In this document: positions 1-6,715 of the stretch, piece by piece
Layout: each line of letters opens with the position of its first letter
How positions within the stretch are numbered: the first letter of the stretch is position 1
Assembly (NCBI GenBank): GCA_051876105.1
Contig: JBJEHN010000007.1
Location: 1 to 11,025, forward strand
Length of the DNA: 11,025 bases
DNA from: W2P13-069 sp051876105
Lineage (GTDB): Bacteria > Actinomycetota > Coriobacteriia > Coriobacteriales > QAMH01
Reading direction: 5' to 3'
Notes under the pieces: model-generated
Seen by the model: only the letters and a program-made list of their open reading frames with translations
Told to the model about the DNA's origin: nothing
Database searches by the model: none
Program-made: the position numbers and the translations under genes

Positions 1-100
1 AAAGCTGCCCCTAGTCGAGCAGGTCTGTGCTACCCACTAGAATCTGCGAAGAGCCTTTTTATGAACGCCACCTAACCCGCCATCTTGGACAGCAGGAGCC

Positions 101-145
101 ACAACAAGAAAGCGCCCCGCAGGCTGCGCGAGCCTGCGGGGCGCT
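101..145 (-). terminator. Rho-independent terminator of guaB
   Basis: On the minus strand a perfect 15-bp stem (111-125 pairing with 131-145, loop GCGCG at 126-130) lies 32 bases past the guaB stop codon. The stem is GC-rich and is followed by a T-rich tail reading TTCTTGTTGT (110 down to 101). This is the layout of an intrinsic terminator for the guaB transcript. On the plus strand the bases after the stem are not T-rich, so it probably acts only in the guaB direction. Confidence 0.85.
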
Positions 146-177
146 GTGCGCGCTATGGGGTGACGCGGGCGCGGATC

Positions 178-1692
178 CTAGCGGAAGCGGGCGTCTGCGT
201 CCGTGTTCTTGACCTGGACATCGTGCGCGCCGCCCTCGATGATGGAGACGGAGGAGACCAGGGTGATCTTGGCGACCTCGCGCAGCTCCGGGATGGTGAG
301 TGCGCCGCAGTTGCACATGGTGTGGATGACCTTGGAGAGGCTCACGCGGACGTTGTCGTGCAGGGGGCCGGCGTAGGGCACGTAGGAGTCGACGCCCTCG
401 ACGAAGTCCATCTTGCCGCCCTTGCCGCCGTCGTCGTAGCGCTGCCAGTTGCGTGCGCGCGCGGAGCCCTCGCCCCAGTACTCCTTCATGTAGTTGCCGT
501 TGATGTTGACGCGGTTGGAGGGAGACTCGTCGAAGCGGGCGAAGTAGCGGCCCAGCATCATGAAGTCCGCGCCCATGGCCAGCGCCAGTGTCATGTGGTA
601 GTCCTGCACGATGCCGCCGTCTGCGCACAGCGGGATGTAGATGCCGGTCTCCTCGAAGTACTCGTCGCGCGCCTTGGCGACCTCGATGACAGCGGTGGCC
701 TGGCCGCGGCCGATGCCCTTCTGCTCGCGGGTGATGCAGATGGAGCCGCCGCCGATGCCGATCTTGATGAAGTCCGCGCCGGCGTCTGCCAGGAAGCGGA
801 AGCCCTCGGCGTCGACCACGTTGCCGGCGCCCACGTAGACGGAGTCGCCGTAGTGCTCGCGGATCCACTCGAGGGTGAACTTCTGCCAATCGGAGTAGCC
901 CTCGGAGGAGTCGATGCACAAGACGTCTGCGCCGGCCTCGATGAGGGCGGGGACGCGCTCTGCGTAGTCGCGGCTGTTGATGCCGGCGCCCACCACGAAG
1001 CGCTTGTGGTCGTCGAGCAGCTCGAGGGGGTTGGCCTTGTGGGAGTCGTAGTCCTTGCGGAAGACGAAGCTCACCAGGTGGTCATCAGCATCAACGATGG
1101 GCAGGGCATTGAGCTTGTGGTCCCAGATGATGTCGTTAGCGACCTTGAGGGTGGTGCCGTCCTGAGCGACGATGAGCTTCTCGCGCGGGGTCATGAACTC
1201 CTCGACCTTGGTGGCCGGGTCCATGCGGCTGGGGCGGTAGTCGCGGCTGGTGACGATGCCCAGCAGCTTGCCGGTGGGCGTGCCGTCGTCAGTGACGGGC
1301 ATGGTGGAGTGGCCGTACTCCTCCTTCAGGCGCACGCAGTCTGCCATGGTCATGTCGACCTTGAGGGCGAAGTCGCTGGGAACGAAGCCCGCCTTGGTGG
1401 ACTTGACCTTGGCGACCATGGCGGCCTCGTCCTCGATGGACTGGGAGCCGTAGATGAAGGAGACGCCGCCCTCCTTGGCCAGGGCAACCGCCAGCTCCGG
1501 GCCGGAGACGGCCTGCATGATGGCGGAGACCATGGGGATGTTCATCGTTATGGGGGATTCCTCGCCCTTCCTGAAGCGAACAAGCGGAGTCTTCAGGCTC
1601 ACCTTGTCCGGTGTGTGGTCCTTGGTGGTGTAACCAGGAACCAGAAGGTACTCACTGAAGGTGTGAGACGGCTCTTCGTAGAAAAACGCCAT
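178..1692 (-). CDS. guaB: Inosine-5'-monophosphate dehydrogenase, T. foetus-like type
   Basis: A 504-residue cytosolic enzyme that oxidises IMP to XMP with NAD+, the committed step of guanine nucleotide synthesis. The fold is a (beta/alpha)8 barrel with two CBS domains inserted at about residues 100-220. The catalytic loop GGGSICITREQKG places the nucleophile at Cys319. Asp261 (CIDSS), the flap RNWQRYD with Arg418-Tyr419, and Glu432 are all present. From memory, C319, D261, R418 and Y419 carry the same numbers in the Tritrichomonas foetus enzyme, and the wording of the catalytic loop and flap also follows that enzyme rather than the usual bacterial GPGSICTTR form. ATG at 1692 is chosen because GAGGGG sits 10 bases upstream and the protein then starts MAFFYEEPSHTF like its relatives; an upstream in-frame start at 1734 would add 14 unconserved residues. 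It appears monocistronic, with its own terminator. I found no convincing promoter upstream. Confidence 0.96.
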   Translation of the reverse strand: MAFFYEEPSHTFSEYLLVPGYTTKDHTPDKVSLKTPLVRFRKGEESPITMNIPMVSAIMQAVSGPELAVALAKEGGVSFIYGSQSIEDEAAMVAKVKSTKAGFVPSDFALKVDMTMADCVRLKEEYGHSTMPVTDDGTPTGKLLGIVTSRDYRPSRMDPATKVEEFMTPREKLIVAQDGTTLKVANDIIWDHKLNALPIVDADDHLVSFVFRKDYDSHKANPLELLDDHKRFVVGAGINSRDYAERVPALIEAGADVLCIDSSEGYSDWQKFTLEWIREHYGDSVYVGAGNVVDAEGFRFLADAGADFIKIGIGGGSICITREQKGIGRGQATAVIEVAKARDEYFEETGIYIPLCADGGIVQDYHMTLALAMGADFMMLGRYFARFDESPSNRVNINGNYMKEYWGEGSARARNWQRYDDGGKGGKMDFVEGVDSYVPYAGPLHDNVRVSLSKVIHTMCNCGALTIPELREVAKITLVSSVSIIEGGAHDVQVKNTDADARFR

Positions 1693-1854
1693 GGCAGGAA
1701 ATCCCCTCATCAGTCGTGGTTGCAGTATCTGCACATGGTACTACACGCTTGCCGCGGCACTGCGCGCTCGCACGGCTGCTGTGGGCATTTTTCGGCGTGA
1801 ATCGCCAGATGGGCGCCGCCGGCCAGCGTGGGGCCCGCCGAGTGGTTTTGTGTC

Positions 1855-1883
1855 TTGTCACCTGTCTTAACAATAACTAGACT
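1855..1883 (+). promoter_or_regulatory. Sigma70-type promoter of the PTS_EIIC_2 gene
   Basis: TTGTCA (1855-1860, 5 of 6 to TTGACA) and TAGACT (1878-1883, 4 of 6 to TATAAT) are separated by exactly 17 bases in an AT-richer patch. The expected transcript start near 1890 gives a leader of roughly 38 bases ahead of the GTG start at 1928. This is the best-matched promoter in the window. Confidence 0.6.
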
Positions 1884-1927
1884 GCTTGCCTTACAAGAAG
1901 CACGGCAACAGGGAAAGAAGGCATGCA

Positions 1928-3016
1928 GTGAGCAAGGCGGCAGAGTTCCTCAAAGGCAAGGACATAGAGATTTCGGTGCAGCGCTACCTCATCGACGCGC
2001 TCGGCGCGATGGCGCAGGGGCTCTTCGCGTCGCTGCTGATGGGCACCATCATCTCCACGATCGGCACGCAGCTGGGCATGCAGCTGCTGGTGGACATCGG
2101 GGCCTTTGCCAAGAGCGCCGCCGGCCCGGCCATGGCGGTTTCGATCGGCTTTGCCCTGCGCGCGCCATCTCTGGTGCTGTTCTCGCTGGTGGCGGTGGGC
2201 ATCGCTGCCAACCAGCTGGGCGGCGCGGGCGGGCCGCTGGCCGTGCTGGTGGTGGCCATCGTCGCAAGCGAGTGCGGCAAGCTCGTCTCCGGCACCACCA
2301 AGATCGACATCCTGGTCACGCCCTTCGTCACCATCATGGCCGGCTGCCTGCTGAGCTACGCCGTGGCACCGGGCATCGGCGCGGCGGCAAGCAGCCTGGG
2401 CGGCCTCATCATGTGGGCCACGGAGCTGCAGCCCCTCTTCATGGGCATCCTGGTGAGCGTGATCGTGGGCGTGGCCCTCACCCTGCCCATCTCGTCTGCG
2501 GCGATCTGCGCAGCCCTGGGCCTCACCGGCCTGGCCGGCGGCGCCGCCGTGGCGGGCTGCTGCGCACAGATGGTGGGCTTTGCCGTGATGAGCTTCAAGG
2601 AGAACCGCTGGGGCGGCCTGGTGAGCCAGGGGCTGGGCACCTCGATGCTGCAGATGGGCAACATCGTGCGCAACCCCCGCATCTGGATCGCCCCCACGCT
2701 GGCAAGCGCCATCACCGGCCCGCTGGCAACCTGCGTGTTCGGCCTGCGCATGGACGGCGCCGCCATCTCCAGCGGCATGGGCACCTGCGGCATGGTGGGC
2801 CCCATCGGCGTCTACACGGGCTGGCTGGCAGACATCGAGACCGGCCTCATGACCCAGATCACGGCCTTCGACTGGTTGGGCCTGCTGCTCATCTGCATCG
2901 TGCTGCCCGCCGTGCTGAGCTGGGCGTTCGGGCAGCTGCTGCGTAAGGTGGGCTGGATCAAGGAGGGCGACCTCACGCTGGAGAGCGCCGACAAGCTGGC
3001 TGCCAAGGGCGAGTAG
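1928..3016 (+). CDS. PTS_EIIC_2 (PfoR-like) membrane protein
   Basis: A 362-residue polytopic membrane protein with about 8-10 hydrophobic segments (for example about 22-50, 128-150, 170-196, 200-222, 254-275, 315-338). It has a short charged N-terminus and a charged C-terminal tail from about 339. The stretch around residues 246-268 (NIVRNPRIWIAPTLASAITG) and the glycine-rich segments are typical of the PTS_EIIC_2 family, annotated as PTS sugar transporter subunit IIC and including Clostridium perfringens PfoR. No EIIA or EIIB domain is fused, and none is encoded nearby, so sugar transport by a PTS is unproven and the substrate is unknown. GTG at 1928 is preferred: AGAAGG lies 6 bases upstream, while the earlier TTG at 1886 has no ribosome binding site and would overlap the predicted transcript start. 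The gene stands alone, divergent from guaB. Confidence 0.8.
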   Translation: MSKAAEFLKGKDIEISVQRYLIDALGAMAQGLFASLLMGTIISTIGTQLGMQLLVDIGAFAKSAAGPAMAVSIGFALRAPSLVLFSLVAVGIAANQLGGAGGPLAVLVVAIVASECGKLVSGTTKIDILVTPFVTIMAGCLLSYAVAPGIGAAASSLGGLIMWATELQPLFMGILVSVIVGVALTLPISSAAICAALGLTGLAGGAAVAGCCAQMVGFAVMSFKENRWGGLVSQGLGTSMLQMGNIVRNPRIWIAPTLASAITGPLATCVFGLRMDGAAISSGMGTCGMVGPIGVYTGWLADIETGLMTQITAFDWLGLLLICIVLPAVLSWAFGQLLRKVGWIKEGDLTLESADKLAAKGE

Positions 3017-3023
3017 CTGCGCA

Positions 3024-3054
3024 CCCGCTGCCGGCGCGCAGCGCGCCGAGCGGG
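3024..3054. terminator. Hairpin between convergent genes, probable bidirectional terminator
   Basis: A two-part stem fills the 41-base gap between the two convergent stop codons. CCCGCT (3024-3029) pairs with AGCGGG (3049-3054), and CGGCGC (3032-3037) pairs with GCGCCG (3043-3048), with loop GCAGC and a 2-base bulge. It is very stable by inspection, but neither strand has a T-run after it, so it may act as a weak terminator, with Rho, or as a 3' mRNA stabiliser. Confidence 0.5.
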
Positions 3055-3057
3055 CCC

Positions 3058-4368
3058 CTACAGCTCCTCGAGCAGGCTCTCGATCACGCTGGCGGAAGTC
3101 CTGAGCGTGCAGCCAGTTGCGGCCGCCATGTCCTCGAGGCTCCTGTCGTCGAGCGTGAGGGCGCTGGCGTTGAAGGCGCTCGCGGGCACGAGCACCAGGC
3201 CCTCCGGGGCCGCCTGCAGCAGCGCGCGCTCCATGTCCTGGGCGGTGAGCAGGCCGGCCACATCCACGTTGCCGCCGAAGAACTCGTTGTGCACTGCAAG
3301 CATCTGCACCTGCCCGCCCGCGAAGGTGCGGCGCAGCAGGGGCCCGAGCACCTTGGCAAAGCCCTCGCCGGTGAGCACGGTGACGGGCGCGCCCGCATGG
3401 GCCTCCCCCGCCGCCCTGAGCTCGGGCTCGCGCTGCTCCCACTCGTCCATGAAGACGCGCATCATCCCGATGCCGTCCTCGTACTGCGGGAAGCCGTCGT
3501 AGAACTCCGCCGGGGGGAACTTGTAGCCCGCCGCCAGGTAGAACTCGTCGCTCACGTGGTACTTGGTGACGCGGGTGTCGTTGCGGGAGTCCTCCTGGAA
3601 CTCGCGCACCATGTCGATGAGCTCGGCGGCGGCGTCCGGGTCGTCGCTGAACGAGCTGGTGAAGCGGTCCTGGAAGCGCGTGTAGCCCAGCGGCACGATG
3701 CCGACGCTCAGCACGCCGGGGTGCGCCTCGACCCAGCCCAGCGTGCGGATGAGCTCCAGCCCGTCGTTGATGCCGGGGCAGACCACCAGCTGGGTGTGCA
3801 GCTCGATGCCGGCCGCCAGCAGGCGCTCGGCCACCTCCAGGCCGCGGTCTGCGTTGCGGCCCATGAGCTGGCGGCGCACCTCCGGGGTCACGGCGTGCAG
3901 GCTCAGGTGCAAAGGGCTCAGGTGCAGCTCGACGATGCGCTGCAGGTCCTCTTCCGTGACGTTGGTGAGCGTGACGAAGTTGCCCTGCATGAAGCTCAGG
4001 CGGTAGTCGTCGTCGCGCACGGTGAGCGCCGGGCGCATGTCAGCGGGCAACATGGCCATGAAGCAGAACCTGCAGGCGTTGCGGCAGGTGGTGATGCCAT
4101 CGAATATGCAGTCGCCGAAGGTGATGCCCCAGTCCTCGCCCGGCTCGCGCTCCAACAGCGCCACATCGCCCTCCGCGGTGGTGACCTCCACCTCCAGGCC
4201 GTCTGACTGCCACTGCCACTCGATCATGTCGCGCAGGGGCACGCCGTTGACGTGGGTGAGCGCCATGCCGGGCTCCAGCCCAACGCACCAGGCCGGGGAG
4301 TCCTCTTCCACGGCGGTGATGGGCGCCAGGCAGGGGCGCTGGGAGGTGTGGTTGACGTCCCAAGCCAT
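3058..4368 (-). CDS. Radical SAM protein with PDZ-like N-terminus and DUF512
   Basis: A 436-residue cytosolic protein of unknown reaction. In order it shows a PDZ-like N-terminal region (about 10-60, EEDSPAWCVGLEPGMALTHV), a radical SAM core with a CxxxCxxC cluster motif at Cys95, Cys99 and Cys102 (TTCRNACRFCF) preceded by GDCIFDG, the family block around 119-136 (DDDYRLSF, GNFVTLTN), and a C-terminal DUF512 part ending in a segment with FFGGNVDVAGLLTAQD (363-378). The cluster should bind a 4Fe-4S centre that cleaves S-adenosylmethionine. The substrate is not known to me. Relatives often sit next to the GTPase gene der; no der is in this window. The start ATG (4368) overlaps the ispH stop by one base (TGATG), with GGGAG 8 bases upstream inside ispH, so it is translationally coupled and the last gene of the operon. 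Confidence 0.9.
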   Translation of the reverse strand: MAWDVNHTSQRPCLAPITAVEEDSPAWCVGLEPGMALTHVNGVPLRDMIEWQWQSDGLEVEVTTAEGDVALLEREPGEDWGITFGDCIFDGITTCRNACRFCFMAMLPADMRPALTVRDDDYRLSFMQGNFVTLTNVTEEDLQRIVELHLSPLHLSLHAVTPEVRRQLMGRNADRGLEVAERLLAAGIELHTQLVVCPGINDGLELIRTLGWVEAHPGVLSVGIVPLGYTRFQDRFTSSFSDDPDAAAELIDMVREFQEDSRNDTRVTKYHVSDEFYLAAGYKFPPAEFYDGFPQYEDGIGMMRVFMDEWEQREPELRAAGEAHAGAPVTVLTGEGFAKVLGPLLRRTFAGGQVQMLAVHNEFFGGNVDVAGLLTAQDMERALLQAAPEGLVLVPASAFNASALTLDDRSLEDMAAATGCTLRTSASVIESLLEEL

Positions 4369-5198
4369 CAGAAGAGCTCCCCCAAGGCGGCGAGCACGGC
4401 GTCTACGTGCGACTGCGGCGTGCTGGCACCCGCGGTGACGCCCACGCGGGCGTCTGGGGTGAACCACTCGCGCTGCAGCTCTGCGGCGCTCTCGATGTGG
4501 TGGGTGGGGCAGTGCGCGGAGCAGACCTCCACCAAGCGGCGCGTGTTGCCGCTGTTGCGCCCGCCGATCACGAGCATCACGTCCGAACGCGCGGCCAGCT
4601 GGCCGGCTGCCTCCTGGCGCTTCTGGGTGGCGCTGCAGATGGTCTTGAAGGCGCGCACCTCCTGGCAGCGCTCCTCGAGCGCGGCGAGCACGCGGTTGTA
4701 GCGCTCCTCGCTCTGGGTGGTCTGCACCACTACGCCCACCTTGGGCGGCAGCTCTGCGGGCAGCTGCCCGGGCTCCTCCACCACGGCGAGCACGGCCTTG
4801 GCGCCCCAGGCGCGTATGCCCTCGACCTCCGCATGGCCCTCCTCGCCCACGATCACCACAGCGTAGCCCTCCTGGCCAAGGCGCACGGCGTGCTGCTGCA
4901 CCTTGGCGACGAAGGGGCAGGTGGCGTCGACCACGTTGAAGCCGCGGGCGAGCGCCTCCTCGATCACCTGGGGGCTGGTGCCGTGGCTGCGGATGACCAC
5001 GGTGCCGCTGCCGGCCTCGTCCAGGTTGGCGGCCTCCCCCACGCCCTGGCGCTTGAGCTCGGCCACCACGAGCGGGTTGTGGATGAGCGGGCCCAAGGTG
5101 TGCACAGGCTGCGGGGCCCCAGCGCACCCCAGGGCAAGCTCCAGCGCGCGGTTCACGCCGTAGCAGGCGCCCGCCTTCTCTGCCACCTCTACCTTCAC
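4368..5198 (-). CDS. ispH: 4-hydroxy-3-methylbut-2-enyl diphosphate reductase
   Basis: A 276-residue iron-sulfur enzyme of the MEP pathway that reduces HMBPP to IPP and DMAPP, the isoprenoid building blocks used for undecaprenyl carrier lipid and quinones. The three cluster ligands are present: Cys12 (GACYGV), Cys94 (DATCPFV) and Cys188 (TICSATQKRQ). The diphosphate-binding and catalytic residues also match the family: His40 (LIHNP), His122 and Glu124 (GHAEVEG), and the STP motif at 259-261. Its length is ordinary for a single-domain IspH, with no fused S1 domains. The start is GTG at 5198: GGAGG lies 4 bases upstream and the start overlaps the plsC stop as GTGA. An S-adenosylmethionine iron-sulfur gene follows directly, so two iron-sulfur proteins are made from the same 3' part of the operon. 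Confidence 0.97.
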   Translation of the reverse strand: MKVEVAEKAGACYGVNRALELALGCAGAPQPVHTLGPLIHNPLVVAELKRQGVGEAANLDEAGSGTVVIRSHGTSPQVIEEALARGFNVVDATCPFVAKVQQHAVRLGQEGYAVVIVGEEGHAEVEGIRAWGAKAVLAVVEEPGQLPAELPPKVGVVVQTTQSEERYNRVLAALEERCQEVRAFKTICSATQKRQEAAGQLAARSDVMLVIGGRNSGNTRRLVEVCSAHCPTHHIESAAELQREWFTPDARVGVTAGASTPQSHVDAVLAALGELF

Positions 5199-6004
5199 TC
5201 GGCCTCCAGATACTTGTCTTCGACCTGGCCGTACGGCGGCAGGCCGGGGCGGATGGGCGCTGGGTCCGCTGCGTCGCGCAAGGCGAAGACCTCGCGCATG
5301 ACGTCGCGCACGATGGTGTCTGTGCGCTCGGCCTTGGGCAGCTCCTTGTAGGAGGCCAGGTCGATGGCCGGGCCAAAGCTCACCGTGATCTTGGGGAAGT
5401 GCAGGCCCTTCTTGTCAAAGGGCTTGATGCGGTCTGCCCCCGCGATGCCCACAGGGACCACCTTGGCCTTGCCCATGTTGGCAATGAGCACAAAGCCCGC
5501 ATGGGGCTTGTAGACCTTGTCCGGCGTGCGCATGCGCGTCCCCTCCGCGAAGATCCCCACGTCCTCGCCGCGCTTGAGGGCGGCGGCGGCGGTCTTCACG
5601 GCCTTGAGGTCGGCGCTCTCGGGGTCGACGGGGATGGCGCCGATGCGGCACAGCAGCCCGCCGAAGACGGGGATGCGCCACAGGTTGGAGCGCGCCAGGA
5701 AGCGCGGCTTGTGCGGCTGGGCGGCAACCCACAGCACCACCGGGTCCATGTACGAGACGTGGTTGCCCACGAAGACGACCGGGCCCTCCTCGCGCGGCGG
5801 GATGTTCTCCGTGCCGCGGGCCTCGAGCTTGTAGAGGAGCCTGCACAGCGGCGGGATGACCACCTTGCAGGCCTTGATGAGCCAAGTGCGCCCGCGGCCG
5901 TCTGCGCCGGTGAGGTCCTGGCCGTAGAACCACACGCGGGGCTTGACCAGGCGAAACCCGCCCTGCTCGGCCGGCGCGCCCTTGGTGGGCTGCTGCTCTG
6001 CCAT
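5195..6004 (-). CDS. plsC: 1-acyl-sn-glycerol-3-phosphate acyltransferase family protein
   Basis: A 269-residue membrane-associated acyltransferase, probably converting lysophosphatidic acid to phosphatidic acid in phospholipid synthesis. Family motifs appear in order: NHxxxxD at Asn81-His82-Asp87 (GNHVSYMDP), the second block near 102-114 (FLARSNLWRIPVF), EGTR at 154-157, and VPVGIAG at 183-189. A hydrophobic stretch at about 44-58 could anchor it to the membrane. The N-terminal ~40 residues are polar and poorly conserved in appearance. The ATG at 6004 follows the cmk stop by 9 bases; its ribosome binding site AGGGGG overlaps that TAG stop, so re-initiation from cmk is likely. The gene symbol rests on family membership: other acyl acceptors cannot be excluded. 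Confidence 0.88.
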   Translation of the reverse strand: MAEQQPTKGAPAEQGGFRLVKPRVWFYGQDLTGADGRGRTWLIKACKVVIPPLCRLLYKLEARGTENIPPREEGPVVFVGNHVSYMDPVVLWVAAQPHKPRFLARSNLWRIPVFGGLLCRIGAIPVDPESADLKAVKTAAAALKRGEDVGIFAEGTRMRTPDKVYKPHAGFVLIANMGKAKVVPVGIAGADRIKPFDKKGLHFPKITVSFGPAIDLASYKELPKAERTDTIVRDVMREVFALRDAADPAPIRPGLPPYGQVEDKYLEAE

Positions 6005-6013
6005 GCGCGCCCC

Positions 6014-6682
6014 CTAGCGGCGGCGGGCCAGGTTGGCGATGGCCTCGCAGACCTCGTCGATGCCCATGCCCGTTGTGTCGAGCTGCACGGCGTCTTCCGC
6101 GGCGCACAGGGGCGCCACGCTGCGGGTGGAGTCTGCCTGGTCACGACGGATGATGTCTGCCAGGATGGCGGCCTGGTCCGTCTCGCCAAAGCCGCGCTCG
6201 GCGTTCTGCAGGGCGCGGCGGCGCGCGCGCTCCTCGGCAGAGGCGGTGAGAAAGACCTTGAGCTCTGCGTTGGGGAACACCACAGTGCCGATGTCGCGGC
6301 CCTCCATGACGATGTTCTCGGAGGCAGCGATGGCGCGCTGCTGCTGGGTGAGGGCCTCGCGCACAGCGGGGATGGCGGAAACCGGGCTCACCGCCTTGTC
6401 GATGCGCGGGGTGCGGATCTGCAGCGTGACATCGCAGCCGGCGATCGCCACGCCGCTGGGCAGCGGATTGCCGGGCTCGTGGGTGAAGGTGATGGCCTCC
6501 TCGCGGGCAAGTTGCGCCACAGCCTCTGCATCGTCCAGGCTGACGCCGCGCTCAAGGGCCAGCCAGGCGACGGAGCGGTACATCGCGCCGGTGTCCAGGT
6601 AGTGGAAGCCCAGCATCTTGGCCACTTGCTTGGCCACGGTTGACTTGCCGGAGCCTGCCGGCCCGTCGATGGCGATGATCAT
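6014..6682 (-). CDS. cmk: Cytidylate kinase
   Basis: A 222-residue cytosolic kinase that phosphorylates CMP and dCMP with ATP. The P-loop is at Gly7-Thr15 (GPAGSGKST), the CMP-binding block at 29-36 (LDTGAMYR), EGRDIGTVV at 127-135, and the lid and arginine-rich part through RDQADSTR at 180-187. The length is typical. ATG at 6682 is chosen because GAGGAG lies 6 bases upstream and the protein then opens MIIAIDGPAG; a TTG 30 bases further upstream lacks both features. The gene lies 33 bases after aroA. The order cmk-plsC is common in Gram-positive bacteria. Confidence 0.96.
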   Translation of the reverse strand: MIIAIDGPAGSGKSTVAKQVAKMLGFHYLDTGAMYRSVAWLALERGVSLDDAEAVAQLAREEAITFTHEPGNPLPSGVAIAGCDVTLQIRTPRIDKAVSPVSAIPAVREALTQQQRAIAASENIVMEGRDIGTVVFPNAELKVFLTASAEERARRRALQNAERGFGETDQAAILADIIRRDQADSTRSVAPLCAAEDAVQLDTTGMGIDEVCEAIANLARRR

Positions 6683-6715
6683 GGGTAACTCCTCGTGTTG
6701 ACTGGGATACAACCG

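Noticed and set aside
1..97. Possible end of an upstream gene (plus-strand frame ending at TAG 38-40)
   Set aside because: Only 12 codons are visible, with no recognisable protein and no terminator after them; nothing can be supported in this stretch.
178..1692. Eukaryotic contamination as the source of the T. foetus-like IMPDH
   Set aside because: The gene has bacterial translation and termination signals, the same high-GC codon use as its neighbours, and lies among bacterial genes.
1693..1734. Upstream start of guaB at 1734
   Set aside because: No ribosome binding site there; the ATG at 1692 has GAGGGG and matches the usual IMPDH N-terminus.
85..1800. 571-codon plus-strand ORF opposite guaB
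   Set aside because: It is the antisense of a certain IMP dehydrogenase gene; composition is Val/Ala/Leu/Asp-rich without any recognisable domain, as expected in very high-GC DNA. Similar long mirror ORFs opposite ispH, plsC, aroA and tyrA were dropped for the same reason.
1693..1854. Riboswitch or structured leader of guaB
   Set aside because: The GC-rich stretch forms only short ambiguous stems; I could match no known purine, PRPP or guanidine riboswitch core and no good promoter.
3058..5376. Apparent 772-residue ORF that would fuse sequence over ispH to the radical SAM protein
   Set aside because: The first ~335 residues are Arg/Ala/Gly-rich shadow of ispH in another frame. The radical SAM protein has its own ATG at 4368 with a ribosome binding site, and ispH reads correctly in its own frame.
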